Shown piece after piece: positions 7,801-16,068 of a stretch of 64,000 bases of DNA. The DNA lies in contig NZ_FTPP01000001.1 of assembly GCF_900156345.1 (NCBI RefSeq), forward strand, positions 62,001-126,000, given 5' to 3'. Every line of letters begins with the position of its first letter. Positions within the stretch are counted from its first letter, which is position 1. A model generated the notes under the pieces. The model was not told where the DNA came from. It saw nothing but the letters and a program-made list of their open reading frames with translations, and searched no databases. The position numbers and the translations under genes are program-made. The stretch comes from Pontibacter indicus (GTDB lineage Bacteria > Bacteroidota > Bacteroidia > Cytophagales > Hymenobacteraceae).

Positions 7801-10253
7801 TTTTTGATGCCGAAGAAGGCCTGCTGCGTGCTCACGTCGAATTTGCTGAGGCGGTTAACCGGGCGACCGCTCTCATCGAAAACGGTAGTGTAAAGCGAGC
7901 CGTCCAGCAGACCAATGTCCTGGAAATTCTCCAGCTCAAACACCTCCTGTCCTTTGCCCTGCGCGTCGGTTTCTCCCTGGCGGGTGCTGGTTTGGATGTT
8001 AATAGAGCCGGAGGTATGGATGTCGAAGGTATAGTCGGGGTAACGTTTGGCCTCAAAGGTCTTTTTTTTCAGGCTAAGCTGCGCTTCGTAGTTGCGGTTG
8101 GCAGCGGGCGGACCAAACAGATTTTGCGCTGTCAGGTTCAGTACCAGTTTCTCGCCGGCGTTGTAGGTTTCCTTGTTCAGCACAGCCGTCACCTTCAGGC
8201 GGTCGGGCATAAACTCTTCCACACCGATTTTCTTTGCGTTCAGCAGCACGTCGTTGCCCGAATATACTTCCAAGGTATAGGTGCCTGTAACCGCAGCAGT
8301 GTTAAGTATAAAACTGGTTTCGCTGGCGCCCTGCTTGTTCAGTTTGCCTTTGGTGCTGCGGTATTCCTTGCCGTTGGGCAGCAGCAGCTTTACTTTAATA
8401 GGCAATCCGGCCACCGTTTTCCAATCCGGCGTCCGCACTAAGGTGTTGACGTGAATCGTGTCGCCGGGGCGGTAGAGGTCGCGGTCGCCGTAGATGAAGG
8501 CGTCGTAGTTCAGGTCGTTCAGGCGCTTGCCACCAACCTCAAAGCGTGAGGTATTCACCTGCGTCTGGCTGTAAGGCATGTAATTAAAATCATCGCCTTT
8601 GCGGGCCGTAATCATGCCCACCTTAAAGTCCGGGGCCGCCTGACTGATGTTGCTGAACCGAGCTACGCCGTCTTTATCAGTCGTGGCCTGGTGCACCACC
8701 TGATTGTTCGTGCTGATGAAGCGAATCTCCACACCTTCCATGGTGGTCGCTTCTCGAATAGAGTTGGCAAACACCACCACCTCGTCTTTGCCCTGTTTGG
8801 CTATCAGGCCGATATCTGAGACCGACACAATTCTGGAATCCTTCAACCAGTTTTTGTCGGTACTGGCTACGGTTATCACATACAAGCCTTTGAACTGGCT
8901 GTCGAAGTCGAGGTCGTTCAGGTTGAGGTTGAGCAGGTACGAGCTGCCCTGCTTGCGTAGACTTTCGGTGTTGTACTCGCGCTCAAAAAGTGTGTTGCCG
9001 TTGTTCTCGTTCACATCGTAGTAGGAACTGGAATAATATTCCTCGGTCGCCTCGTCGTAGTAGCCGTCATACATTTTGCCCTCGCGGAGGTAGTGCAAAA
9101 TGTTGTTTTCGTATACTTTGCTGATGCTGACCTTGATGCGCGGCACCTGGTTCAGGTTCAGGGCGAGGTTGCGTGCCCCCTGGCTGCTGAGGTAGATGCT
9201 TTTGCCGCTGGCGAAACTGATGCCGGGTTGTGCGCTGGCAAAGGTCACGCTGTGCCGGTAAGGCCGGCCCATCGGTTTGCCTTCCATGCCCATCAGGTCG
9301 CCTGAGAGGGTGAGGGTATAGGTGCTGCTCTGGTTGAAATTGCCTTTCAGCACCAGGCCATTCTGCATGCGCTCTACAGTATACTCCCGCCTCGGACTCA
9401 CCTCAATCAGGTTGCCGATGTTGCTGTTGGTGACGGGCTGAGTGGTGAGGATGTAGATGCGCTCCTGGCCTTCTTCCAGTGCCGTAAGCACTTCTGCTAC
9501 CATCATGCGCTGGCGGCTCGGCAAAAGGATATCCCGCTGGATGGTGTGGTCAGTCTGGTTGGTGCTGCCGGCCACGCTCAGGCCTTTGGCTATACTTAGA
9601 CGCAGCGGAATTTCCTTGTCCTGTTGCCCCTCCACATTTTTTACGCGGATGGTGATGTTGTCGCGGTTGCCGCTGGTCAGTTCTACGGGCAGTTCTTTGG
9701 CGCCGGCGTATACCTTTAAGTGCTCCCGCAGCTCCTGGAAAAGGATGGGGTAGTTGAAGTCGAGTTGCAGGCTGGCCTCCAGTTGGTTCGGGCTATTCTC
9801 GTTGGCCACCCAGTAGCTTTTCACCTGTTGCAACCTGAGGTAGGGCGTATGAAAACTAATGCCCTGTCCGGCTGGGATTTTATACTTGGTAGCGGTATGC
9901 ATAAGCAGGTTTTCGGTCAGATCGGCTTTGTAATCAGTGGTAGGGGCAAAGGGCTTGTCCGGCGAGAAAACCAGTTCGTTTGGGGCCGTCCATTTATACT
10001 TGCCGGCCACCTTCGGCGTGATGGTAAGATAGGGTATGGTATCCCACTGGTTCAGCAGCGAGTCGCCCACCAAATCTTTATCGAAGGTAAACACCAGGTT
10101 CTGCTCCCGGGCAATTTCCTGTTCGAAGTTTTTGCTTTGCAGGCGCAGTTCGTCGTTGTTGCTGCGGCAGCTGAAAAGGCTGAGGAAGCACAGCAGCAGG
10201 CTGATTCTGAGTAGTGTCAGCAGCGGAGCGGGGTGATGGTGAGTTATGTTCAT
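4818..10253 (-). CDS. Alpha-2-macroglobulin family lipoprotein (thioester-containing)
   Basis: An 1811-residue protein with a lipoprotein leader ending LFSC at Cys29, predicting lipid anchoring in the envelope. A long run of MG-type beta domains is followed by an MG2-like segment (DLYRPGDTIHV) and the alpha-2-macroglobulin core, including MRVSDPVVVSTALPRFV. The thioester motif CLEQ starts at Cys1350 in RYPHGCLEQTTS, followed by the alpha/alpha toroid with repeated Tyr/Trp-rich helices. Bacterial relatives trap proteases that breach the outer membrane while the partner PBP1C repairs peptidoglycan. Here pbpC is next downstream on the same strand, but separated by a GIY-YIG gene and an inverted repeat. 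The intact Cys-x-Glu-Gln suggests the covalent trapping chemistry is retained. Confidence 0.93.
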   Translation of the reverse strand: MNITHHHPAPLLTLLRISLLLCFLSLFSCRSNNDELRLQSKNFEQEIAREQNLVFTFDKDLVGDSLLNQWDTIPYLTITPKVAGKYKWTAPNELVFSPDKPFAPTTDYKADLTENLLMHTATKYKIPAGQGISFHTPYLRLQQVKSYWVANENSPNQLEASLQLDFNYPILFQELREHLKVYAGAKELPVELTSGNRDNITIRVKNVEGQQDKEIPLRLSIAKGLSVAGSTNQTDHTIQRDILLPSRQRMMVAEVLTALEEGQERIYILTTQPVTNSNIGNLIEVSPRREYTVERMQNGLVLKGNFNQSSTYTLTLSGDLMGMEGKPMGRPYRHSVTFASAQPGISFASGKSIYLSSQGARNLALNLNQVPRIKVSISKVYENNILHYLREGKMYDGYYDEATEEYYSSSYYDVNENNGNTLFEREYNTESLRKQGSSYLLNLNLNDLDFDSQFKGLYVITVASTDKNWLKDSRIVSVSDIGLIAKQGKDEVVVFANSIREATTMEGVEIRFISTNNQVVHQATTDKDGVARFSNISQAAPDFKVGMITARKGDDFNYMPYSQTQVNTSRFEVGGKRLNDLNYDAFIYGDRDLYRPGDTIHVNTLVRTPDWKTVAGLPIKVKLLLPNGKEYRSTKGKLNKQGASETSFILNTAAVTGTYTLEVYSGNDVLLNAKKIGVEEFMPDRLKVTAVLNKETYNAGEKLVLNLTAQNLFGPPAANRNYEAQLSLKKKTFEAKRYPDYTFDIHTSGSINIQTSTRQGETDAQGKGQEVFELENFQDIGLLDGSLYTTVFDESGRPVNRLSKFDVSTQQAFFGIKNFDDYVSTRRAMNVPLIALDRKGSPVSTTARVQLVRYTYESVIERYSDEYNYKSQRKENVISSQNIAIPATGATFNFTPVSSGEYEIRVMRPGAYNYVAQEFYAYGWGDTESTSFAVNTEGEVDISLDKEKYEVGDEAKVLFKSPFAGKILVTVEQNNVLSYHYLKTDKKAASLTLPIQDEHLPTAYITAIALRQVKDNQMPLTIARGFKPLTVTKKSTKLDVAILAPEASRSSRVQQVKVKTAPNAELTLAVVDEGILQIKDYQTPDPHGFFYQKRALEVTGYDLYPFLFPELGSRSSTGGDGYDLAKRINPLTNKRVKLVSLWSGQLKANGSGEATVNVRIPEFSGAVRIMAVAYKDNAFGSSEKMMRVSDPVVVSTALPRFVSPRDTILVPVTLSNTTATKATAASTISVTGPLRVVGETKKSASINPNAEAQVIYKLVATPAIGQATVKVAVNALNEQFASNTDITVRPIASLTKVTEVGSIKDAATADIKLANDFIPSSVSAKLVVSRSPLAQFTDDITFLLRYPHGCLEQTTSTAFPLLYFADLARSLNQDQKGRTFNPNYLVQEAITKIELMQQYDGGFTYWPGAPYTDWWSSTYATHFLLEAKKAGFPVTQEVLDKALRYLQQKVKGKALEEYRYYDAKRQVQSKYIAARETTYSLYVLSIAGQVDWSTMNYYKAKPELLSLDARYLLASTYALNGSRESFNQILPRSFSGETSVRALGGSFYSPLRDMAISLNSLMEADPDNPQVGTMARHLSEELRSKRWYNTQERAFALMALGKLSSRNQGNQTAQVYQNGKQIGTFTGKDLTLSSNIGSGPISIRGKGNGTLYYFWELEGISQTGDVKREDNYLKVRKTFFDRNGKEVTNNTFKQNDLVIVRVELQSQDGRSIPNVAITDMLPAGFEIENPRLMTAREFSWLEAQKPSTPDYTDIRDDRINLYATAKPEQQHFFYQVRAVSKGTFQLGPIGADAMYNAEYHSYSGGGVVRVR

Positions 10254-10636
10254 AGTTCGGGCGAGGAAAGCGATTGACTAGCTGGAAGTAAGAAACCTTG
10301 TTTCGTGCTAAGGTGAAGATTGTGTATAGTCCCCAGGCAAGTCTAAACTTGCCTGTTTAACTGACAATATAGCAATTTCCTGTATCACTTATACCTGAAA
10401 AGCTGCCATATAATTAAGCTATACCTGACGGTTTGTTTGGGGAGGATGGTAGTTAGTTGGGTATTAAAACTGGTGAGGTAAAGTTAAAATATTAAGCTAT
10501 TTTGGTATATTGGTTGAAGGGAATATAATAACTGTTGAGGCCGAAACAGGTATAGAATTTAAAGATTTTCACCTTCACACGTATTGCCAATAACCGTATG
10601 TTTACGCTTTCGAAGTAGTTGTGAGTTAATAAAATT
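10254..10636. other. Non-coding AT-rich spacer
   Basis: About 380 bp with no credible gene. It holds the promoter side of the alpha-2-macroglobulin gene and several GGTATA/TATACC copies (for example near 10390, 10420 and 10550). Base composition shifts to AT-rich towards 10.5 kb, marking the start of the accessory stretch. Confidence 0.5.
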
Positions 10637-11050
10637 ATGGAAATCAAAATAGGTAATAGTGCGGAATACTTAATCATCAGCTGCACTGAAATCGGTGAAA
10701 CAAAGGCTGGCGACAATGATTTTTATAAGGTCAAACTTCAGCTGCATATTAATGGAATAACTACTGGCATTAGTGCTTATGTTATGATTGGAGAACTATC
10801 GCAGTTTCAAAAAGACCTAAGCAAACTATACGATACATTGAAGCATAGCTTCGTATTCGCAAGCATAGAAGACAATGTAGAGTTACGCTTCACACCTAAC
10901 GCAACAGGACAGATTGAAATCAAAGGGTTTGTAAGAAATAGCGAATATACTGCATCAGTTGACTTTACAATAGAAACAGACCAGTCATACTTACCTTCTA
11001 CCATAAAGCAACTTAAAGAAGTACTGACTGCAGTTGAATCTAAAAATTAA
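10637..11050 (+). CDS. WapI-like immunity protein (probable)
   Basis: A 137-residue acidic cytoplasmic-type protein. It resembles the WapI immunity family, as I remember it, in layout: an opening MEIKIGN, a central GELSQFQKDLSKLYDTLKH, then NVELRF and TGQIEIKGFV, and a final TDQSYLPSTIKQLKEVL. WapI neutralises the toxic C-terminus of the wall-associated contact toxin WapA in Bacillus. No toxin gene is visible nearby, so this would be an orphan immunity gene. It heads a run of small AT-rich plus-strand genes. The family call rests on remembered motif order and needs a profile search. Confidence 0.6.
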   Translation: MEIKIGNSAEYLIISCTEIGETKAGDNDFYKVKLQLHINGITTGISAYVMIGELSQFQKDLSKLYDTLKHSFVFASIEDNVELRFTPNATGQIEIKGFVRNSEYTASVDFTIETDQSYLPSTIKQLKEVLTAVESKN

Positions 11051-11124
11051 GAATATCACCCCACAACAAAGTGCTGCTTTAACCCTTGCAACGGGCTTCG
11101 GCTGCACTAGTAACGTCAGTTTGT

Positions 11125-11541
11125 ATGGAAAAGAATAGAATGGATAAAATCTCTTTCATATTAGACGAAACTGACCAACTTCTTTTACTTCATGAGTGGG
11201 AAACAGTTTTTCTATTAGAGAAGAGAGATAACTCTGTTCTATGGAAAGAAAAGTACGTTGGAGACCCAACATGCGGACTAATTGACAAGGATAATAAATG
11301 GGCGGTCGTTGCTGGGGACCACCTGACAATTTGGAGTCAAGGGAAAGCCTTGAATGTAGCTGGACTGGCAGACATACATTCCATAAGACTAGAAAAGGCA
11401 GATACGTTAAAGGTCTTGATTGACCCATGGAGTACCAGATCAGCAGTATGGAAGGTTAATGTAAAGACTCTGGAAAAATCAAAGATTAGAGATTTCTCGG
11501 AGTATAGGGATAAACCTTACACAGAAGAAGTGAAGTGGTGA
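11125..11541 (+). CDS. Hypothetical protein, small cytoplasmic
   Basis: I chose the ATG at 11125 (138 residues); a second ATG at 11140 is equally possible, and an upstream TTG at 11086 is less likely. No signal peptide. The sequence contains repeated beta-rich segments (VFLLEKRDNSVLWKEKYVGD, DNKWAVVAGDHLTIWSQGK) that suggest a small beta-propeller or immunity-like fold, but I recognise no family. It lies 74 bp after the WapI-like gene, is AT-rich like it, and may belong to the same imported immunity cluster. Confidence 0.6.
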   Translation: MEKNRMDKISFILDETDQLLLLHEWETVFLLEKRDNSVLWKEKYVGDPTCGLIDKDNKWAVVAGDHLTIWSQGKALNVAGLADIHSIRLEKADTLKVLIDPWSTRSAVWKVNVKTLEKSKIRDFSEYRDKPYTEEVKW

Positions 11542-11614
11542 AACTTAGTCGCCAACATGAGTTATACCTTATACCTCGTATAAAAGCTTTGTGCAGAGTA
11601 GAAACAAGCCCTTT

Positions 11615-12019
11615 ATGAAAAACACATTATCAATACTTGGCTTATTGTCAGTTGGCCTCTGTAGCGCTACTGTCGTACAAGATGGGAGTATCAGGATTGG
11701 TGACTTTATCTACAAAACCAAAAAGTCTAAAGTCTTCTTAAAGGACCACGCATATGACTGCGACTGGTTTTCTCTTTATTCACCCAGTGGTGAACATCAG
11801 GCTGGCCTTTTAGTGGAAGCCAGGCGAGATGACACGTTATTTGTGAGCGGTACTTATCAGATTGAATCGAATAGGGTTACTACCAAGAACTACTACCATC
11901 ACCGGCAACGCCACGAGCCCGATTCAGCAGTAACAGTCTTTGTGCAGAACGCAAGGGGAGAGTTGAAACTAAGCTCGTGCATAGAATATACTGATGGCGA
12001 GGCGAAGAAGGTCAGGTAA
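11615..12019 (+). CDS. Hypothetical exported protein
   Basis: The ATG at 11615 is preferred over an in-frame GTG at 11591 because it gives a plain signal peptide (MKNTLSILGLLSVGLCSATV). The mature part is about 115 residues, beta-rich, with a central YDCDWFSLYSPSGEHQAG and a hydrophilic C-terminus. I recognise no family. It is third in the AT-rich plus-strand run and 73 bp after the previous gene. Likely periplasmic or secreted; function unknown. Confidence 0.6.
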   Translation: MKNTLSILGLLSVGLCSATVVQDGSIRIGDFIYKTKKSKVFLKDHAYDCDWFSLYSPSGEHQAGLLVEARRDDTLFVSGTYQIESNRVTTKNYYHHRQRHEPDSAVTVFVQNARGELKLSSCIEYTDGEAKKVR

Positions 12020-12139
12020 ACTGCTGCCATTCTTAATTTCGGTCTTCCAAAATGCAGCCTTTGCCACCTTAAAGCCGAGTGCGTAAAAGCAACCAAGTTT
12101 AAAGTTACAGGTACCTCCACCCAACAAAGTTTCCCCACC

Positions 12140-12736
12140 TTGCGACCATCTCAACTCGCCAAAAGCTACGACAAAATCGCCCGACAGTGGAATACCGATA
12201 TGATCGGATCCGAATACGGCATCCCCATGATCGATCGGGCAATACAGTATTGCACTGAGAAAAAGACGGCTTTGGATGTAGGCTGCGGAAGCGGCGGGCG
12301 CATCATCAACAGGATTATGGAAAACGGATTCGAGCTCACCGCGATCGATGTGTCGGAAGGGATGCTGGAACTGGCCAGGGAAAACCATCCGCAAGTGAGA
12401 TTCGAGCAGGCAGATATCATCGAATGGGGAACAACAGAGCGGTTTGATCTGATCGTGGCCTGGGATAGTATTTTCCATTTGCCCCTGGAGCATCAGGAAC
12501 CAGTGGTTGAGAAGCTCTGCCGTTTCTTAAATCCGCAGGGCATCCTGGTCTATACCTTCGGCGACGCGGAGGGAGCGCATGAAGATACCTGGCTGGGCGA
12601 GAAGTTCGGCTACAGCTCCATCGGGATCGACGCGAACCTGAAAATACTGTCCGAAAACGGGTGCCAGTGCAGGCACCTGGAGCTGGACCAGTACCCGCTG
12701 AATCACGTATCCGTTATAGCAAGAAATAGCAGGTAA
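12140..12736 (+). CDS. Class I SAM-dependent methyltransferase
   Basis: A Rossmann-fold methyltransferase of 198 residues. The SAM-binding motif I is ALDVGCGSGGR (about 44-54), followed by AIDVSEGMLELAR (motif II acidic residue), FEQADIIEW and FDLIVAWDSIFHLP. The start is a TTG at 12140: the family opening QLAKSYDKIARQWN begins five residues later and there is no nearer ATG. The substrate cannot be told from sequence. It sits 20 bp upstream of arr on the same strand, so the two may be co-transcribed. Confidence 0.85.
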   Translation: MRPSQLAKSYDKIARQWNTDMIGSEYGIPMIDRAIQYCTEKKTALDVGCGSGGRIINRIMENGFELTAIDVSEGMLELARENHPQVRFEQADIIEWGTTERFDLIVAWDSIFHLPLEHQEPVVEKLCRFLNPQGILVYTFGDAEGAHEDTWLGEKFGYSSIGIDANLKILSENGCQCRHLELDQYPLNHVSVIARNSR

Positions 12737-12756
12737 GCACAAATACAGCAAAGGCA

Positions 12757-13203
12757 ATGGAAGAGAACAACAGCAGGACCAAGCCGGAAACGGCCACAGA
12801 CGATCTGAATGCACAGCCATTCTACCATGGGACCAAGGCTGATCTGAAGCCGGGCGACCTGATCGCCCCGGGCTATAGCTCGAACTACGGCTCGCGCAAA
12901 AAAGCCTATTACGTATACCTGACCGCCACCCTCGATGCTGCCACCTGGGGTGCTGAGCTGGCCGTGGGCGAAGGCGCCGGCAGAATTTACGTCGTCGAGC
13001 CGACCGGCCCGATAGAGGACGATCCTAACCTGACGGACAAGAAGTTTCCCGGAAATCCCACCAAATCGTACCGTTCCCTGCACCCGCTTAGGGTTATAGG
13101 TGAGGTGGCCGAATGGCAGGGACATGCACCGGAACAACTTCAGGCCATGAAAGACCATCTGGCCCGACTAAAGGAGCAGGGCATCGAAGCGATTGAGGAC
13201 TGA
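12757..13203 (+). CDS. arr: NAD+-dependent rifampin ADP-ribosyltransferase
   Basis: Arr inactivates rifamycins by ADP-ribosylating the ansa-chain hydroxyl, using NAD+. The 148-residue protein closely follows the family: FYHGTKADLKPGDLI (His24 at the NAD site), GYSSNYG, YVYLTATLDAATWGAELA, GRIYVVEPTGPIEDDPNLTD (catalytic Asp region), KKFPGNPTKSYRS, and HLARLKEQGIEAIED at the end. It looks complete and functional. It lies just after a methyltransferase gene in the accessory stretch. Chromosomal arr genes in environmental bacteria are common and do not by themselves indicate clinical transfer. Confidence 0.93.
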   Translation: MEENNSRTKPETATDDLNAQPFYHGTKADLKPGDLIAPGYSSNYGSRKKAYYVYLTATLDAATWGAELAVGEGAGRIYVVEPTGPIEDDPNLTDKKFPGNPTKSYRSLHPLRVIGEVAEWQGHAPEQLQAMKDHLARLKEQGIEAIED

Positions 13204-13513
13204 CCCGGACTACAATCCTTCCGGCACCTTAATTTAGTTATAGTTTATACCGGCCTGACTTGCTTTTTAAGTATTCGCTTTAATTGGAAGTTTCCTTCCG
13301 TTCATTTCTCCTTTATTCCCTATCTTCAACCTTTGCCAGGTATAGCCGGTGCAAACCCGTACCGGTTCGAGGCGCTGGCACAAGGTATAGCCGTTTCGGT
13401 AGTGCATAACAATGCCGTTGTTAGCTTACAACAGCGATGTATTCGCGCAGCAACGCGACAACTTTGCTATACCTGACCATCATTTAAATTACAGAACAAC
13501 TGAAGATTTGACC
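13204..13513. other. Spacer upstream of the Mod gene
   Basis: About 310 bp without a convincing gene. It contains several copies of GGTATA/TATACC, including AGGTATAGCC twice (near 13340 and 13384). An ATG at 13412 opens the Mod frame early, but the extra 34 residues do not look like the family N-terminus. Confidence 0.4.
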
Positions 13514-15325
13514 ATGAAGGGCGAGTCCTTACCCATACCGGAAGAGCTACTGCTGAAGCTGAAGGAGATTGTGCCGGCTGCCTTTACGGAAGGCAAGCTG
13601 AACGTCGCGCATTTGAAGGAACTGCTCGGCGAGTACGTATACCCGGAGCCGGAGCTATACCAACTAACCTGGACGGGCAAGGCAGAGGCTTACAGAGAAG
13701 TCCAGACACCCACGACCGATACGCTTATACCTGACCGGCAGGACTCGATTAACTGGGAAAATACGCAGCATGTTTTTATTGAAGGCGATAACCTGCAGGC
13801 GCTGAAAGTGCTGCAGAAAGCCTATCAGGGCAAGGTAAAAGGTATTTACATCGACCCGCCCTACAACACTGGCTCTGATAGCTTCATTTACGCTGACAAC
13901 TTTGCTGAGAAAACAGGCCGTTCGTTGGCAAGTCGCAAGCAAAGTGGTCATTCCAATTGGCTCAGCATGATGCTGCCAAGGCTGTCCCTGGCCCGCCAGT
14001 TGCTTCGCGAAGACGGTGTTATTTTCGTGAGCATCGACGACAACGAACTGGCTAACCTCAAACTGCTCATGGACGAGGTGTTTGGCGAGGAAAACTTCAT
14101 CGACTATTTCTCCTGGGCCAAGTCCGAAACGCCGGCCAACCTCTCCCGGAAAAGCAAAAAAGTGGTGGAGTATGTGCTCTGCTACCAGAAAAGCAAGAAC
14201 AGTGAAAAGTTCAAGGGCATCCGGAAGAACAGCACCAGCTCCAATGGCCTCCTGAACCAGACGAACAAACCCAGTGTGCTGACCTTCCCGGCCGGTGTGG
14301 TGACTACCCGGCTAGAAGACGGTCCTTTACAAAAAGGCAGCTACGGCACCGACAGGTATGCCATCGAGCTGCTGGCGGACACCGAGGTAAAAGGCGGTCT
14401 GTTTGTAAAGCCTGTTTTGCTGAAAGCTAAGTTCAAGTGGTCGCAACCCAAGCTGGACGAGGAGATTAGCAAGGGCACCCGCATCAGTATACCGACCATT
14501 AAGCTGAGCCCATCTTATGAAAAGCTGGTGTATGACAAGGAGGTGCCACCGAATCTGATCAACTCCAAAGTGGGTGTGGGCACAAACGAAAATGCCAGCG
14601 CTCAGCTCGAGGTCCTGTTTGGAGCCAAGGTGTTTGACTTTCCAAAACCACCGAGTCTGATCAAATACCTGTTGGGTTTCTCCGACGATCCGGATGGCAT
14701 CTTCCTGGACTTTTTTGCCGGTTCGGGTGCCACTGCCCAGGCCGTGCTTGAAATGAACCAGCAGGACGGCGGCAGCCGGAAGTACATTTGCGTGCAGCTC
14801 GACGAGCAGATCGTCCCTGCAACGAGGGCTTACCAGCAGGGCTTTCGGACGATTTCCGAGATCACCAGAAAGCGCCTGCACCTGCTGCATGAAAAGCTAC
14901 AAGCGCAGGAGGGTGCTCCAGGTATAGACACCGGTTTCAGGCATTTCAAACTCGCTCCTTCCAGCTTTGACCATAAGCGAGAGGGCGACAACCCAAAGGC
15001 AGAGCAGCTCACACTCTTTGCGCGGACCCAAACGGATCAGCCGCAGCGGGAGCGTATGCTGTGGGAACTGCTGCTTCGGTTAGGTATACCTTTATCCGCT
15101 AAAGTAAACGAGGTGCCCGTTGGTGATGCCGTACTGTATGAAGTAGTGCAGGAAGGACTGCTTTTTGGGCTGGACAGAATCACAGAAGAGATACTGAAAA
15201 AAGCCATTGCACTGAAGCCCAAGGCCTTCATTTGTCCAGACTCGCTCTTCCAGCTGAACGAAATAGATAAGACGAATTTAAAACTAACCTTGCAGGACAT
15301 CGGTATTGACTTTAAATCAATCTGA
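13514..15325 (+). CDS. Type III-like site-specific DNA methyltransferase (Mod), beta class
   Basis: Predicted N6-adenine or N4-cytosine DNA methyltransferase. With the ATG at 13514 (603 residues) the protein opens as the family does: IPEELLLKLKEIVPAAF and VAHLKELLGEYV. The order of motifs is the beta class: catalytic motif IV DPPY at 114-117 in GIYIDPPYNTGSDSF comes before the SAM motif I LDFFAGSGATAQ near residue 400. The region between (about 200-370) is the likely target-recognition part. In true type III systems the next gene is a large Res helicase-nuclease. Here it is instead a 188-residue PD-(D/E)xK-like protein starting 9 bp after the stop. Confidence 0.9.
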   Translation: MKGESLPIPEELLLKLKEIVPAAFTEGKLNVAHLKELLGEYVYPEPELYQLTWTGKAEAYREVQTPTTDTLIPDRQDSINWENTQHVFIEGDNLQALKVLQKAYQGKVKGIYIDPPYNTGSDSFIYADNFAEKTGRSLASRKQSGHSNWLSMMLPRLSLARQLLREDGVIFVSIDDNELANLKLLMDEVFGEENFIDYFSWAKSETPANLSRKSKKVVEYVLCYQKSKNSEKFKGIRKNSTSSNGLLNQTNKPSVLTFPAGVVTTRLEDGPLQKGSYGTDRYAIELLADTEVKGGLFVKPVLLKAKFKWSQPKLDEEISKGTRISIPTIKLSPSYEKLVYDKEVPPNLINSKVGVGTNENASAQLEVLFGAKVFDFPKPPSLIKYLLGFSDDPDGIFLDFFAGSGATAQAVLEMNQQDGGSRKYICVQLDEQIVPATRAYQQGFRTISEITRKRLHLLHEKLQAQEGAPGIDTGFRHFKLAPSSFDHKREGDNPKAEQLTLFARTQTDQPQRERMLWELLLRLGIPLSAKVNEVPVGDAVLYEVVQEGLLFGLDRITEEILKKAIALKPKAFICPDSLFQLNEIDKTNLKLTLQDIGIDFKSI

Positions 15326-15334
15326 TGAAGTGCG

Positions 15335-15901
15335 ATGCTGGTACAAAACTTCGACTTTGATGCTAACCTGACGTTTGCCCGAAAATGTGCGGCCGACATG
15401 GTGCGCAATGGCCTTTACTCTAGGTTCGGACTCACAGAAAAAGAGCGCTTGGAGAAGGCCGTGCTGGGCTGCATGGGTGAATATGCCTTCGAGCATTGGC
15501 TCAAGTCTCTTGGCTATACCTACGAGGTGGATCGGGTGGGCTTCGAGAACCGGAATTCCGACGCCTTTGATTTTCTGATAGGCGGCAGCAAAATAGACGT
15601 AAAAGTCGCAAAGAAATCAACCGACAGGGCACCGAATGACAACTGGACCTACGGCTACCCGCAGGAGCAAAAACCGGCTTCCAAGGACTTCGTGATTGTG
15701 GGTTGGGTGGACTTCGCGCACAAGCGGGTCGGTTTCTACGGTTGGATTTCTGGGCAACGGATCAGCCAGTTTCCGGTGGTGACCAAAAACACCTTTGCCG
15801 GGTACAGCTACCGCACGCCCAATCACGAGTTTAAATGGGGCGCCTTGAACAAGAATTTCGAGCGATTTTTCCAAAGCGTTTTAGCAGGCAAAGAAGCTTA
15901 G
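15335..15901 (+). CDS. PD-(D/E)xK-like protein, candidate restriction endonuclease
   Basis: A 188-residue protein 9 bp after the methyltransferase gene, almost certainly co-transcribed with it. It carries a nuclease-like signature: Glu49 in MGEYAFEHWL, Asp79 in SDAFDFLIG, then IDVKVAKK with Asp88 and Lys90, the spacing of a PD-(D/E)xK active site. The C-terminal half is rich in aromatics (FVIVGWVDFAHKRVGFYGW, EFKWGALNK). I do not recognise a named family. No helicase domain is present. Taken with the Mod neighbour, the simplest reading is a cleavage partner of a two-gene restriction-modification system; this is inference. Confidence 0.7.
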   Translation: MLVQNFDFDANLTFARKCAADMVRNGLYSRFGLTEKERLEKAVLGCMGEYAFEHWLKSLGYTYEVDRVGFENRNSDAFDFLIGGSKIDVKVAKKSTDRAPNDNWTYGYPQEQKPASKDFVIVGWVDFAHKRVGFYGWISGQRISQFPVVTKNTFAGYSYRTPNHEFKWGALNKNFERFFQSVLAGKEA

Positions 15902-16068
15902 CGGTGACCAAAATTGGGCGTTCAGGTATAGGCAAGAGAAATCCCAGCGCCCGTTTGATACATTTAGAATTGTACTAAATTTGCGTTCCACCCTAACAGA
16001 CGACATACCTTTTCCGTTAGCGTATACCTGCAAGCAGTGCGCTATCACCCTTAAAACCCGAACAGAAC

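Noticed and set aside
11050..11125. Possible integron attC-like site between small genes (also looked for near 22620)
   Set aside because: Some short inverted segments are present, but no RYYYAAC/GTTRRRY pair in the right arrangement and no integrase gene.
13412..13513. Earlier start for the Mod gene
   Set aside because: The extra residues do not resemble the family N-terminus, which starts at the ATG at 13514; not excluded by experiment.
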